From Mercurialis annua (taxonomy: Eukaryota; Streptophyta; Magnoliopsida; Malpighiales; Euphorbiaceae), in the NCBI RefSeq assembly GCF_937616625.2, contig NC_065570.1, forward strand, positions 53,001,665 to 53,065,664: a stretch of 64,000 nt of DNA, written 5' to 3'. A program made the translations under genes and the position numbers. Below the pieces are notes generated by a model. It did no database searches, was not told the origin of the DNA, and saw only the letters and a program-made list of their open reading frames with translations. Of the stretch, positions 43,863 through 60,156 are shown in pieces. Each line of letters begins with the position of its first letter. Position 1 is the first letter of the stretch.

Positions 43863-44997
43863 TAATGCTATATGAACTTTAGGATTTTATAAAGTTATTC
43901 GTAATTATATTTCATTTGATTGATATTTTTCAAGTAAATGTTGACGTTTATGATAGAGAAAAAATTAACTGTTTTTATATAAATTATACCACCAAAAGAT
44001 GATTTTTTTAACCTTTTATCAATTGTGTTGATGAAGTAGTAATATAAATATATTAGCTGCAGCTGATATATCAGCGAGAAAAATACTTCACTTCACTGTG
44101 ATAACCATACTGAGTCACATATGAACTTCATTAAAGTCGAACCCACTTCAATAATAGAAAGAAAAATAAAATTGGTTATCAAGAATTTTAATATGTTGCC
44201 AAAAATTTCACGATCTTCAAATCTTGTTAATTTGATCCTTCATCTATTCGATTTTTATTATATATGCTCACAATATGTTTGGAGTAGATGTAACACAATA
44301 TTATACGTCTATATGTATAAAATTATCTTATTTGGCGTAGATAACATCGCCAGCTACAAATGAGTCGTGAGTATATTTGACAAAAATCGAAGAGATATCG
44401 GATCAAACTGGAAAGATTTAAAAATAATAGTATATTTGAAAAACAAATTTAAATTGTTAGTAGATAAGTTAAATATTGTCTAAAGAAAAATAAATGATTT
44501 TTTATGAAGAAAGACAAACAAAATTTTAGACCGGCAAACATACAATTTATAATATTTAATCAGAATTTAAATAAAAAAAATAAAAAATTGTACAGATTAA
44601 ATGTATAATTAATTAGGTAACGTATTTATTATTAAAAATATAAATTTATTCTCTTAAATTAAAATTCATTCATTAAAAAATTAAATAATTTAGTTTTTAT
44701 TATAATTAAGAGATTGATAAAAAAAAAGTAATAGAAAGAAGGAAATTGAGATTGAATATTTTTCTACAGCTAACCATAGTTAAGAATCATAAAAAAAAAT
44801 GTAAACATCTAGAATTTGTAACATCATTTGTTTTAATTACATTATTGGCTACCTGTTTTTTTAAAAATAATTCTTTGTAACGTTTTATTTTTTAAACTGA
44901 AATATAAGGAGTCTAAAAAAATAGAGAAAAAAATAATGTTTATCTAAATTCACGAAAGGTCTGAAAACAATTGCCAAGAAAACAAAGAAAAATAGTA
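43863..44997. other. AT-rich spacer upstream of MYB3R
   Basis: No coding motif. It includes the distal promoter of the MYB3R gene. Confidence 0.4.
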
Positions 44998-45008
44998 AAG
45001 CCGTTGGA
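44998..45008 (-). promoter_or_regulatory. MSA-like element in the MYB3R promoter
   Basis: The complement reads TCCAACGGCTT, matching ten of eleven positions of the mitosis-specific activator consensus YCYAACGGYYA, which MYB3R proteins bind. It is about 270 bp upstream of the first uORF ATG. Other CCGTT cores are near 45175 and 45278. Confidence 0.4.
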
Positions 45009-45269
45009 AATTTAAAAAACGAGGAGTAAATAGAAGTGGAAAAGGACGGCTGAGATTTGAAAAATATAAAATTTGAACCGTCCACAACAACCAAACATGC
45101 TCGACCTTTAAAGGCCATAGGGTTTGAAACTGAAGTCCGCCCCTTTTATTTTTGAATTTTGCTTCTCTTTTAGACCGTTTCATTTTCTCTCTCTCTTCTC
45201 TATTATAATTTATATCTCTACTGTTCTATTTTCAATCACATTTTCAGATTGAGATTTTAGGATCTGCAG

Positions 45270-45804
45270 ATGCGCACCGTTTTAGTTCAATCACCGCTTG
45301 GTTTCTCTGCATTTTCCATTTCAAAGCTCACTTTGGTAAGTTTACTGGAATTTCAAATTTTAATTTCAAGAACAGTCAATTTGAACTTTGTTTTTATATA
45401 TAATAAGTGGGTTCTTTTTTAATATCGATTTCAATCAGAATTTGAAATTTGTGACTTGATTGTTGTCTAGGGTTTTGAATTTGACAAGTTTAATCGAGAT
45501 TTTGTTTTTAGTGTTGATCAAAACTATTGATATCTTTTTGAATTACTAACCATCATAAACCCTAATATTATTGATGGATGCATAAGTGCCAGATACGATG
45601 TACAGTTTGTTTGTTTAAGGGGGGAATTGATTAGAATTTAAAATTTGAGACTTGATTGATCTAAACTATTGATTCTCAAGTCATCTTTTTGAATTACTAA
45701 CCATCATTATATTACCATGTAATTGATTTTTATATTACTATTCTTTATATGTTTATTAGGTTGCGACTCTGACTGGCAAGGTGGAAATTGAAAGTGTATG
45801 TTAG
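45270..45804 (+). CDS. Spliced upstream ORF in the MYB3R leader
   Basis: The ATG at 45270 opens a frame of 22 codons in the first leader exon (to 45335). It joins in phase across a GT-AG intron to 45760 and stops at TAG 45802-45804, giving 36 residues. A second uORF begins at ATG 45818 and overlaps the main ATG at 45905. Such uORFs usually lower translation of the main frame. I do not recognise the peptide. Confidence 0.45.
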
Positions 45805-45904
45805 GGTAGGGGCTCAATTATAATGAATTGGAGAGCATACATTAGAACAAACTGCTATAAAGTTGGAATTGGGGTATGCTGCGTTATTTTTATTACTATC
45901 AACA

Positions 45905-48900
45905 ATGGAAAGTGATAAATCATTTACTGCTCCCTCAGATAGTCATAGTGAGGGTGTGGTGGCCATTCAGAGTGATGGTGTGGTGGACCTTCAGAGTGAA
46001 GGTGTGTTGGCCCTTCAGAGTGAAGGTGTGGTGTCCGCTCAGAGAATCCGGCCTCTTCATGGGTAAATGTTTTATTTTTCTCTCTGTATCAGTTCATTTT
46101 TTTTGGGTGATCCTGCTTGTATTTGCTTTAGTAGTGGAGTTTAAATAAGTTCACACTTCCTTTGCTTGCTTCTATAATTCCTATCTGATTTTTGCCTATT
46201 TTCAAATTTGTTTCATAGTTTCTTATTATGCATTGCCCGTTGATAACAAGAATTAACAGTCTTTTAATGTATGCGTTGCTTGCTTCTTATTTCGAGACTC
46301 CTTATGCTTTACTTATGATAATGGTTTTAGTTCTTTCCTTTATTCATGCCTCTGTTGATGGTATAACACATTTGGTTTCTTCTTTTTATTCCTGATATGG
46401 GGCCTTTTGGCAATTTGATATTTTAAGGATTATTTTTTGGTATTTCTTTATAATGCTTACTCGTACTTTTGATATGATAAACAATTCTTTCATTGAGAAA
46501 ATGACCTTGTTATAACTGAATTTGAATGCAATTTTTTTTCAGAAGGACCAGTGGCCCTGCAAGACGTTCAACTAAGGGACAGTGGACAGCTGAAGAGGTA
46601 ATTGCTTAGCGTTCTTCCGTGTTTGGATCAGTAGTGTTAACTTGAAGAAACACTTGATGGCTTCTAGGACACCTATAGCTCCAAATTAGATGATTGTAAC
46701 TGCAAATTAGAGAGAATAGACTGTTAGAGGGGTTGTCGGTGTTCCTGCTCCTAAGCATACGTCCGGCATTGTAGTAGAAACTAGAAATTAGAATAGCAGG
46801 TCCCTTTCAAATCTGTAGTAATGGCAACGACCCATATTAGTAAGGATATATTCCACTGAAATATTGCTAGTCAAATCAAATAATTTAAATCCCGATGTGA
46901 TGCTCAGGACTAAGTCTTAGACTTATGTATGATATAGTGTGAAGTGTATGTATTTTAAAGTAATGAAACCGTTACTGATAAGTTGATTTAAATTCATAAT
47001 TACTGAATGTAATGCTCATTTCCTTGCTGTTACTAATTAGGTTTTGTCTGTTTAGGATGAGATTCTGCGGAATGCTGTTCAGAGATACAAAGGAAAGAAC
47101 TGGAAAAAGATTGGTACGTCTTTGACATGTTATTTGTTATTGATAGGCTATTTGGGTGTGATCATATGTGAGCTGGTTCCTTCTTTTCTGTTATTTTACT
47201 GTTATTAGAAATTTAAACTCACTTCTATCCCTCTTTGGGTGCATATGATCAAACTTGCCCATTTGATCTACTTCTGCTTATCAAATTGGTTACCTTTGCT
47301 TTCCTGTAATAGTTTATTTTACATTACATACATACAGTCATCTAATTGTTATGCTGGCCTCTCTAGCTGAGTATTTCAAGGATCGGACAGATGTACAATG
47401 CCTACATAGGTGGCAGAAGGTCTTAAATCCGGAGTTAATTAAAGGCCCATGGTCTAAGGAGGTATCCATATGGTTGCTTCTCGTCCATTTTAATTTTTCT
47501 TGTTTCATCTTTTGCTAATACAAAGATTTAGACTATATGGAACTTGATTATAATTAATAAGAGTTACTTGTTTTTGTTTAAATGTATACAGGAGGATGAA
47601 ACAATAGTTGAACTAGTAAATAGATTTGGACCTAAAAAGTGGTCCACTATTGCACAGCATTTACCTGGACGTATTGGGAAGCAGTGCAGGGAGAGGTAAG
47701 ATGGATACGCCTGATTTACAGGTCACCCTGTATTTGATACTAGTTACACATTTGTAAGGAACTATACTCTTATCTTCTTGGGATAAGTGATTGTTCCTTT
47801 TATCTTGTTTTAGCAGATGTATTTTTGCTTTTGCACTGACATAAGTATTAACTGTAGGTGGCATAATCATCTTAATCCTTCAATAAACAAAGAGGCGTGG
47901 ACCCAACAAGAGGAGTTGGCCTTGATTCGTGCTCATCAGATTTATGGGAACAGATGGGCGGAGCTGACAAAGTATTTGCCAGGAAGGTTCGTTCTTGGAT
48001 CATTTGAACAGGACTTGCCAGATTTAATTAATTTATCTATTTTTGATCTATATTTGTTGATTCTTTTTGGATCTACATATTTTCTGCCTTTTATATGCGC
48101 ACAATGTAATTGTGCTTCATCTGTGCTTGTATCGTCCACAGGACAGACAATTCTATAAAAAATCACTGGAACAGCTCTGTGAAAAAGAAACTGGATTCAT
48201 ATTTGGCGTCAGGTCTGTTAGAGCAATTTCAAGGCCTTCCGCTTGTACCTTATCATAATCCCTTGCCTTTAACAATCGTACATAGCAGTGGAGAAGATAG
48301 CAGTTTGAAATGTGGAATAGAAGCTGAAGAAATATCAGAATGCAGTCAAGAATCTACTGTTGCTGGCTGCTCGCAGTCTATGAGTAGCTTAGGGAATGCA
48401 GTTTTGGACACGATAGAAGAATTTCATCTTACTGAAGAATCTGGTCTTGGAAATGAGCAAAGCTCTAGTCCAGCATCTTGTTCAGAACAATACTTTACAT
48501 CGATGAGAGATGTCAATTTTTCCATGACAGAATTACCTTGTGAAATCGCTTGCTCTTCCAACTTTCTCCAGCATAATTTCTCAAATAAGGCTGTAACTCC
48601 TGCTACCAGTGATTTCCAATATAATAATGCACAGGTGTTGCCTAACACATCCTCTTCAGAACAAGTGCGGGATTCATCTAGGTTGCGAGCTCATTGTATA
48701 GCTCCTAATGAAGACCATGAACTGGTAAATGTTGCATTTCAATCATCTTCGGGCTTCAGTGTACCTACTGCAATTGGAAATATATCTGCGCATTCTGCTA
48801 AACCAGATAACTTGTTTATATCTGATGATGAATGTTGTCAATACTTATTCTCGGAGGCAATGAATGTAGATGCTTCAAATTATCAATCATCCAACAACCA

Positions 48901-51532
48901 GATATCTGAAACAGAAAAAGCTTCACAATCAATTAATTCTTCAAGATACGGTGTATTGGCGACTTCATGCCGTCAACCATTGCCATCTGGTCCTTCCCCT
49001 CTTTCAGTTGATGATACTCGAAAATGCACATTTAAAGCTCATGAACATGAGTACATTGCAAGTGCCCATGATGACTTTATATACACCAATGGCACTGCAA
49101 GCTCTCCATGTGATGACGGTACAGCTAACGCTAATGCATATGAGCAACATTATCTGAAGGAATCTTCAAAATTAGTGCCTGTGAATTCCTTTACTACAGG
49201 TGCTGATACTGCACGGTTTTGTACTGTGGATGAAGTAAGAAACGCAAAAGATGAAACTCAAAATGCAGGGGCTTTATGTTATGAACCTCCCCGTTTTCCA
49301 AGCTTGGATATCCCCTTTTTGAGCTGTGATCTGATTCAATCTGGCAGTGATATACAGCAAGAGTATAGTCCTCTTGGCATCCGCCAATTGATGATGTCTT
49401 CGATGGGCTGCATCACTCCATTTAGGTTATGGGACTCGCCATCTCGGGATGATAGTCCAGATGCTGTGCTTAAAACTGCAGCTAAGACTTTCACAGGTAC
49501 TCCATCCATTTTGAAGAAGCGGAATCGTGATTTGTTATCACCTTTGTCTGATAGAAGGGTTGACAAAAAGCTTGAGATTGACATGACATTTAGTTTGGCC
49601 AAGGAATTTTCTAGGTTGGATGTTATGCTTGTTGAGAGTGAAACGCAAAAAACATCCTTGATGTCTCCATCTGATCAGAAAAGTAACCTTGGATCCTCTT
49701 ATGAAGATAAAGAAAATATGGATCCCGCTCTTGAAAGTGGACAAGAAAAGGGAAGAGATTGTGCAATTTCCAAGAAAGAGTGTGGTAGCAGTATTTCCGA
49801 AGAAAATATAAAACAAGGGACTGTTGAAGGTTCTAAGACTGAGGCTAGTGCACAAATTGTGAGTCCTCATTTTGTTATTCCTGTTTCTTTTTGTTTTCTC
49901 TTTGCTTTTGTTTTTGGATATTTTTCTGTTTGGGATGGGGAATGTTATGTTATACTCACTATTTGTAGAATCTACAAGGTTTAGCATTTTCAACTCTTTT
50001 GATTAGTAGGACTTCGGTTAAATGATTTTTTTACTAAGTGCTAATAATTGCCCATCTTCTGTGCTAATATTTTGTTTTATTACCCGTCCTTTTAACCTCA
50101 GCCTTCTGGAGTTCACGTTGAAGAACGCACAAATGATCGGTTATTCTTCTCTCCTGAAGCTAATTTCAAAATGGACAGAGCATTTGCTCCGAGTTCTAGA
50201 ACGCCCAAGAATTTATGCCGTAGAATATTGGGAACTTTATCAGAGCATGGCATTTCTTCAGATACTTTTTCTGGAAACTCGTGTATCATCATTAGCTCTC
50301 CTACCATCAGCAAGAAGAATCATGAAAACCATCTACTTGCCGCTTCGACAGTACAGTCATCCGGCCCCACTTCAGATACTGTAGTTGAGAATTCCGTTGC
50401 CGAAAATCTTACCATGTAAGTGTTAGCTGTATATGTTTAACAGAATTTCTGAGGGTGTCCATTGGTTTGAACTGAATTTTTCGTAACCAAATGAATTTCT
50501 AAGAAAATAAAAGAACAATTAATTTTGTTTGGTTTTGTTCATTTGCACTAAATTGTTCTGAACTTTTTTTGTCTACAACCTAATTGAACCAAAAATCCCA
50601 ATTTTTTTATTATATCCAAATTTTTTGGGTCAGTTTGATTATTCCATTTGGTTGGCTGTACACCCCTATTCCTTGTATCATTTCCTTTTGATTTGTTCTC
50701 ATGAAGATTATGGTTTTCATGTCTAGATTTGGCGAATCTCCTTCAGCATGGAAATCTCCCTGGTTCATAAATTCTTTTAAACCTGGCCCAAAGGTTGACA
50801 CAGACATATCAATTGAGGTATTGATCGTTTCAGATCATAACTTTTCTCTGTTGTTTGCTAGATTTGATCCGAGATTCGGTTTTTAAAAATACGTTAAACC
50901 TGTTTTGTAGGATATCGGTTATTTTATGAGTCCTGGAGATAGAAGCTATGATGCTCTGGCATTAATGAAGCATTTTAGCGAGCACAATGCATCTGCTTAT
51001 GCTGATGCTTTGGAGGTTATGGGAAACGATACACCAGAAACATTACAAAGAAGACGCTCTGCCTTTCAGAATGTGGACCAAGATAAAAATAATGCTCAGC
51101 CTGAGAATCATTCCGATTTGGCTTCAAATGTTCCGGTATGACTTTGCTGCTCACATCATTTATTATTCAACATCCTTTATGTAGGACGGACTGTGTCGGT
51201 TCAGTTCAGCTGATCCAGCCGAACTAAAATATGTTAAATCGAACCAAATCAAAGAACCGAACTATTGTTCAGCCTAGAATTACTCCCATTTGGCTTCAAA
51301 AATTAAATAATTTGATTAAATATGCAAATTGTCATAAAGATTGAGATTTTTACATTCATTAGTCTTTTTAGTGAATATGGTTACATGATATTTGGAATTT
51401 ATGCAGACAGAATGCCGTACCCTCGACTTCAGTGAATGTGGAACACCGGGGAAGGCAACGGAAAGGGGAAAATCTTCAAACGCTGTAAGCTTCTCAAGCC
51501 CTTCATCATATCTGCTAAAGGGTTGCAGATAG
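45905..51532 (+). CDS. MYB3R: Three-repeat MYB transcription factor (MYB3R, R1R2R3)
   Basis: Eleven coding exons: 45905-46062, 46543-46597, 47056-47113, 47367-47461, 47592-47695, 47858-47986, 48142-49858, 50102-50415, 50727-50817, 50911-51135, 51407-51532; 1023 residues. After an N-terminal 4 x 8-residue repeat come three MYB repeats: R1 TKGQWTAEEDEILRNAV, R2 IKGPWSKEEDETIVELV and R3 NKEAWTQQEELALIRAHQIY, ending NHWNSSVKKKL. The long C-terminus has many Ser/Thr-Pro sites (DDSP, TGTPSILKKRNRDLLSP, SSRTPKN) and the conserved FGESPSAWKSPWFINSFKPG and GYFMSPGDRSYDAL blocks of activator-type MYB3R1/4. These factors bind MSA elements to drive G2/M genes and are cyclin-CDK targets in the nucleus. 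The start at 45905 is the first in-frame ATG. Confidence 0.95.
45947..46042 (+). repeat. Four 24-bp in-frame repeats in MYB3R exon 1
   Basis: Four tandem 8-residue units: SEGVVAIQ, SDGVVDLQ, SEGVLALQ, SEGVVSAQ. They sit before R1 in a region that is usually short and poorly conserved. Confidence 0.9.
50453..50672. mobile_element. AACCAAAC-rich fold-back element in MYB3R intron 8
   Basis: It starts GGGTGTCCATTGGTTTGAAC and ends GGTTGGCTGTACACCCCTA, the same end motif as the elements at 25066 and 54505. A further scrap of similar composition (GGTTCAGTTCAGC ... AACCGAAC) is in intron 10 at 51186-51280. Confidence 0.6.
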
Positions 51533-51689
51533 CTATTTGCTGAGGCTGATGCCTTATTTTGTAGTTCATATATTGTGTATCTATATTTTTTGTTTCTTCA
51601 TATTGTTTATTGTCTAACACTCAAATTTATTCAATTTATACCAGACTTTCTCGAGTGTATTATTTAATTTTATGCCTTCCCATACTACG

Positions 51690-52076
51690 GATACTAAACT
51701 TCTTGGGTCACTGAGTTATTCTAAGATTACAAAAAGGGTACTTATATTCAAATCGTTAAAAAACAATCACTAATTTATTGAATTGTTTCTCACTAAGGTT
51801 ACCGTTTTGCAAAAAATGTCATTAAGTTTATGGTAAATTACAAAATGGGTACTAAATTATACCTTTTGTTAAAAAAAGATACTAAATTATATACCTTTTT
51901 ATAATTATGACATATGCCACGTTGGACAAAACGCAAAACGTATAGTGCGTTTTGCCTCGAGTGACATCCCGTGAAATAATTTGATAATTTAGTGACTCTT
52001 TTTTAACGATTTGAATCTTATTACCCTTTCTGTAATATTGGAATAGCTCAGTGACCCAGTGAGTTTAATATCCCTA
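51690..52076. mobile_element. Fold-back element downstream of MYB3R
   Basis: ATACTAAACTTCTTGGGTCA with CTGAGTTATTC and TTCAAATCGTTAAAAAA on the left is mirrored on the right (TTTTTTAACGATTTGAATCT ... CAGTGACCCAGTGAG). Non-coding. Confidence 0.7.
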
Positions 52077-52142
52077 TATTCTGTTCATCAATCATCTTTT
52101 TATATAAGCACAGAAGTTAAAAGTCGAGAAATATAAATTATA

Positions 52143-52423
52143 CTCCCTCCGTCCCAAATTGATAAACATTATTTTGAATTTATTTGTCCCAAATTATAGG
52201 TTGTAATTTATTACTTGAATGCTCGAATTACATATATATCCTCATTAATTATAATATATTACATTAAAAAGAGAGTAAAACCCACTAAGAAATAAAGTCA
52301 AAACTGCATTAAATAAAGGCAAGTGTTGTATGATTCTACAGAATTACTCCTTTTGCATAGATTTACTAAATTTCTTAATACTTGTTTTTGTCCTAAACTG
52401 CCTATCAATATGGGACGGAGGGA
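52143..52423. mobile_element. Stowaway-like MITE 1 of a cluster
   Basis: CTCCCTCCGTCCCAAATTGA ... ATCAATATGGGACGGAGGGA, about 280 bp, flanked by TA on the left and AT-rich sequence on the right. Confidence 0.8.
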
Positions 52424-52863
52424 ATATTATATTTGCAGCTATATTCTCTTTTCTTTTTACTTTCTTCGAAAGCTGTAATCATAAATTTTAATTTATCTTT
52501 TAGGCCTAAGTATTTTTTAAATTCAAATAAATACTTTTTTTTTAATCAATTACAACTAAACTTTTTAATTTGTACAACTATATCTGTTTTAAAGTTTTTT
52601 TTATGACCAAAATCTTAAATTTAATTTTTTAAATGAATTTTTTATGATTTTTTATCAATTGCGACCAAAACGTTTATATTAACTCATTTTAGAAGTTAGA
52701 CAATTTTTTAAAATTTTATCATAATTGGCAAAAGATGCAAATGTTTGTATTTAACACAACTGTAGAAAAAGCTTTCAAATTAAACATAATTGAAAAGATT
52801 TTATCGTAATTGATAGAGAATGTAAAAGTTAAAGTTTACAGAATAGTTTGGCCTATTTTCATA

Positions 52864-53060
52864 CTCTCACCGTCCCATAAAAATAGGCCATTTTTTTTAT
52901 TTCTGGCGTTCTAAATTATAGGCAACTTTTTATATTTGGTAATCAATTTAAAAGCTCAAGGTCTTATATACCCTTAATAAATATGTTTAGTTATCCTCAA
53001 ATGGATTAATGACTTCATTGTGTTTATCTAAATGGTCTATCTTTATGGAACGGAGAGAGT
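52864..53060. mobile_element. Stowaway-like MITE 2 of a cluster
   Basis: CTCTCACCGTCCCATAAAAA ... TCTTTATGGAACGGAGAGAG, about 197 bp, flanked by TA on both sides. Confidence 0.75.
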
Positions 53061-53160
53061 ACTTTTTAAGAACTTTCAGCTTGATAATTTAAACATGGTT
53101 TATTATATATAATAATATATTCAATATCCACATCAGTACTATTTTTCTTTTATATATATA

Positions 53161-53250
53161 ATTGGGAGGGAAAACGTTTGTCGGAGAAATTGAACTTACG
53201 ATCTAGCAATTTGCTGTCTAACGCTTAAACCATTTGAGCTATAGCTCATT
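53161..53250 (-). mobile_element. tRNA-derived SINE (third type)
   Basis: Minus strand: GAGCTATAGCTCAAATGGTT (box A region) and AAGTTCAATTTCTCC (box B region), body TGTTTTCCCTCCCAAT-like, then an AT-rich end. It is not a functional tRNA: the acceptor stem and anticodon arm do not pair. Confidence 0.5.
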
Positions 53251-53257
53251 TGTGAGA

Positions 53258-53480
53258 AATTTTTAGGTAGACTTAAGTCTACCACGTCATCGTAGACTAA
53301 CCTATTAAATTATATCAGGTCACTAAAATAATGACACTATCGTAATTTTGGTTGTTACTTTTTACACTTTTTAATGGTGATATTACGATAATGTCACTAT
53401 TTTAATGACATGTTATAATATGATAGGTTTAGTCTACGGATGACGTGCTAAACAGAGTCTACCTATGAATTTTTCCTCAT
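53258..53480. mobile_element. Fold-back element, about 220 bp
   Basis: AAATTTTTAGGTAGACTTAA with ACGTCATCGTAGACTAA is mirrored by TTAGTCTACGGATGACGTGC and GTCTACCTATGAATTTTT. The inner arms AATGACACTATCGTAAT / ATTACGATAATGTCA also pair. Confidence 0.7.
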
Positions 53481-53496
53481 TTATATATCAGTATTG

Positions 53497-53727
53497 CTCC
53501 CTCTGTCTCAAATTGATAGACAGTTTAGAACAAACACAAATATTAAAAAATTTAATAAATCTATACAAAGTGAGTAATTTTATAAAAAATATCACACTTG
53601 CCCTTATTTAATGCAGTGTTGACTTTGTTGCTTAGTGAGGGTAATATTCCATTTAAGTAATAAATTACCGCCTATAATTTAAAAAAAAAAAACTTAAAAT
53701 AATGCCTTTCAATTTGGGATGGAGGGA
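53497..53727. mobile_element. Stowaway-like MITE 3 of a cluster
   Basis: CTCCCTCTGTCTCAAATTGA ... TTTCAATTTGGGATGGAGGG, about 231 bp. Confidence 0.75.
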
Positions 53728-54325
53728 ATTTATTAAAATATAAAAAGTGATAAAACATGCTAGAAATACAATATATTTTAAAACTTAATCACTTGACATT
53801 TTGATTTTATTAATTATAGATTAATTTAATAATTACATTTAATTTATAAAAAAAACTAAAGCTTTTTTACCTTTTAAATTATAACCAAAGACAATATTTT
53901 TGACTGAAATATATTTATTAAAATCAGATTATAATTGTCAAAATTTTAAAAATTAATTGTAAATAAAATAAAATTAAAAAAGTTGACAACTTTTGAATAA
54001 ATATGATTCCTATTTGAGTGTTAAATTAGACTTGACTAAATTTAAAGGAAGACCGTCTTTGGAAAGAATTGAATATTTTTGAATTGCTAATCACTTTATT
54101 GATAATGATATACCAGGTTGAACATTAGAAGAGGGCTTATGGAGATAAACTAAAACAGAGAGCATGTATTATAAAAATGTTACAGATTCTACCTCTAATT
54201 TTGAAAGAAAACTTATTTGAAAGAAGCTTTTCTGCAACTATTATTAGGCTCTTATTAACATCAAAAACAGAAGGGGCTGAGCTGTGACCAAATTTGTGGC
54301 AGAATTACTGAAACTGACGACTGTT
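53728..54325. other. AT-rich spacer and 3' UTR of the aminotransferase gene
   Basis: Nothing was recognised before the likely 3' UTR (minus strand), which begins at 54325 and may reach about 54170. Confidence 0.4.
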
Positions 54326-58196
<3,871 letters not shown>

Positions 58197-59263
58197 TTCG
58201 GTTATATTTGGCTGCGTCTATGATTCTTAACGATTCGTGAAGAGCCTGCCTGGGTTAAGTAATTTTGATTTTGTTGGGGTAAATTGGGTTTGCTTCTAAC
58301 GTGGGTTGCTTGCCGAAGAAGAAGATGGTGGCAGTTATATAAGCTGACACTTGACAAATATTATTTCTTTGGACCCACTTTTTTGGCTTCTGCGATCATA
58401 TAGATTGGATTCTTATTACTTCTAGATCCATTATCTGTTTCTTTAAATTCTGATTTGTTCATATAAATGTATTAAAACATATTTTTAATAAAAAAAGATT
58501 AATATACTCCTCCAACCCTCTCTAAAAAAAAGACATGTGCCTTATTGAAGAAATAATATTCGATTATAGAGATATTAGCAAAATAAATTCTAGCGTTTCA
58601 TATCGTTCTAAATGTTAAAAAAATTATAACTTTTCCACTTTTTGCATTTTGCAGTGCAGACTGTTTTTCGACAATTTTATACATATGTGACAGCCATAGG
58701 AATTATATGTATTTGGCATATTAAATCACAACGGTATGAAAATGTTACAAGTAAAATTCTAATTTTTGCGTTTTTGCATTATTTAGTTTAAAAAAGGGGA
58801 CAAAAATTTCTGGAAAATGAACCATTCAATTTTACAATTTGAAGCATCAAACAATTTTTCGTTAAAAAAATTGCTAATATGTACGCGAGAACAATATATA
58901 TTTCGTTAGCCACATCAGCACTCTTTTATCGGAAAAAAAATTCGGTATTTAAAGTACAAATAATGGTAATTCATAATTTAAATTATCAAAACTGAAACTC
59001 ATGTGAAATTTACAAAACATAATAAATCTGTAATTTTTAAATAACTAAATCTAAATTATACTTTAACTAGTTAATGAAAAAATGTTACAGTGTAACTGAT
59101 TCAATAATAATTATATTTTATTTTATTTTTAATTTAAGAAAGTTAAATTGATATTTCAATTTTTAAGAACAATAAAATTAGCCTAACTGTAGAATCATAG
59201 TCAAATCAGTTGAAGCGGCTGATTTGGTTCCTAATACACTAATTTTACAATTAAAAAAATATA
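58197..59263. other. Leader and promoter of ASP3-like gene, then AT-rich spacer
   Basis: The leader of the aminotransferase gene lies just right of 58196. Beyond about 58450 nothing was recognised except a lone CTCCTCCAACCCTCTC-like MITE end near 58506. Confidence 0.4.
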
Positions 59264-59534
59264 CTCACTCCGTCCTAAATTGTCAGTACAGATGTTAAAA
59301 AATTTAAATTCTCTAGATAAAATGTGTTAATACATGAAAAAATATTATAATTGTCCTCATTTATTATAATAATAGTAATTTTTATCTTCTAATAATTTTT
59401 GTTATATTTTTAAGATATTTTCTATAATTAATAAGGATATATTTAACTATTATTTAGTAAAATAAATATGTAATGCCTATAATATGAGATAAATAAAATT
59501 TGAAACCTAGTATTAATTTTAGAAATGGAGGGAG
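59264..59534. mobile_element. Stowaway-like MITE
   Basis: CTCACTCCGTCCTAAATTGT ... ATTTTAGAAATGGAGGGAG with TA on both sides, about 271 bp. Confidence 0.7.
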
Positions 59535-60156
59535 TATATATTATAAAATTCAATGATCACACTGTACACAAAATCGAGGTAAGCATTGCCACTCCCAATA
59601 CAACAATATCCATATGTAATATTCATAAAGATAATAATATTAATTCCTTTATCAGACTAAAAGATGACGGCCATTTCACAGGATAAGGCCTTTAAGTTTT
59701 GTTATTTCCAAGTGTTTAGCCCTCCCCTAAAACTGCCATTTAATGGGAGTTCTGATTAGTCTAGAGAAGGAAGTTTCTAACCTCTGACGGTAAAACCTAA
59801 CGTTCTAGTCGTCAATTCAAAACATGAAAATCCTAATTGTAAGAATAACACAAAATGAGAAACTAGCTATTCAAAGCCAAATAAAACTATAATTCTAACA
59901 AGTATACAGACAAATCCACATCTGCATATATTTTTTTCCCATATCGTTACAAAGCACATTATCCTTCCAGTGTGTCCGTCAACTGGATAGATACCATTCC
60001 AAATACATTAATCTCCTTTCTAAGCAAGATATTACATTTCAAAAAGCTAACTCGAGAAAAATAAATTAAAAAGAAAAAGAATATGCAAGAAAATGCCAGT
60101 AAATAAACAAAATCTCTGTCAAAGTAACAGGGCTCCGATTCTACTAAATTATTTGC
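59535..60156. other. Spacer and 3' UTR of eIF3L
   Basis: No coding motif. The eIF3L 3' UTR runs leftward from 60156. Confidence 0.45.

Noticed and set aside
45863..45904. N-terminal extension of MYB3R (ELGYAALFLLLST)
   Set aside because: That stretch would begin with TTG, not ATG; the first in-frame ATG is at 45905.
48110..48141. Reading MYB3R exon 7 upstream of the splice acceptor
   Set aside because: The CACAG/GACAGAC acceptor at 48141/48142 joins in phase to give GRTDNSIKNHW, the conserved R3 end.
53161..53250. Possible tRNA gene on the minus strand
   Set aside because: tRNA-like head only; stems are broken and it is better explained as a SINE.
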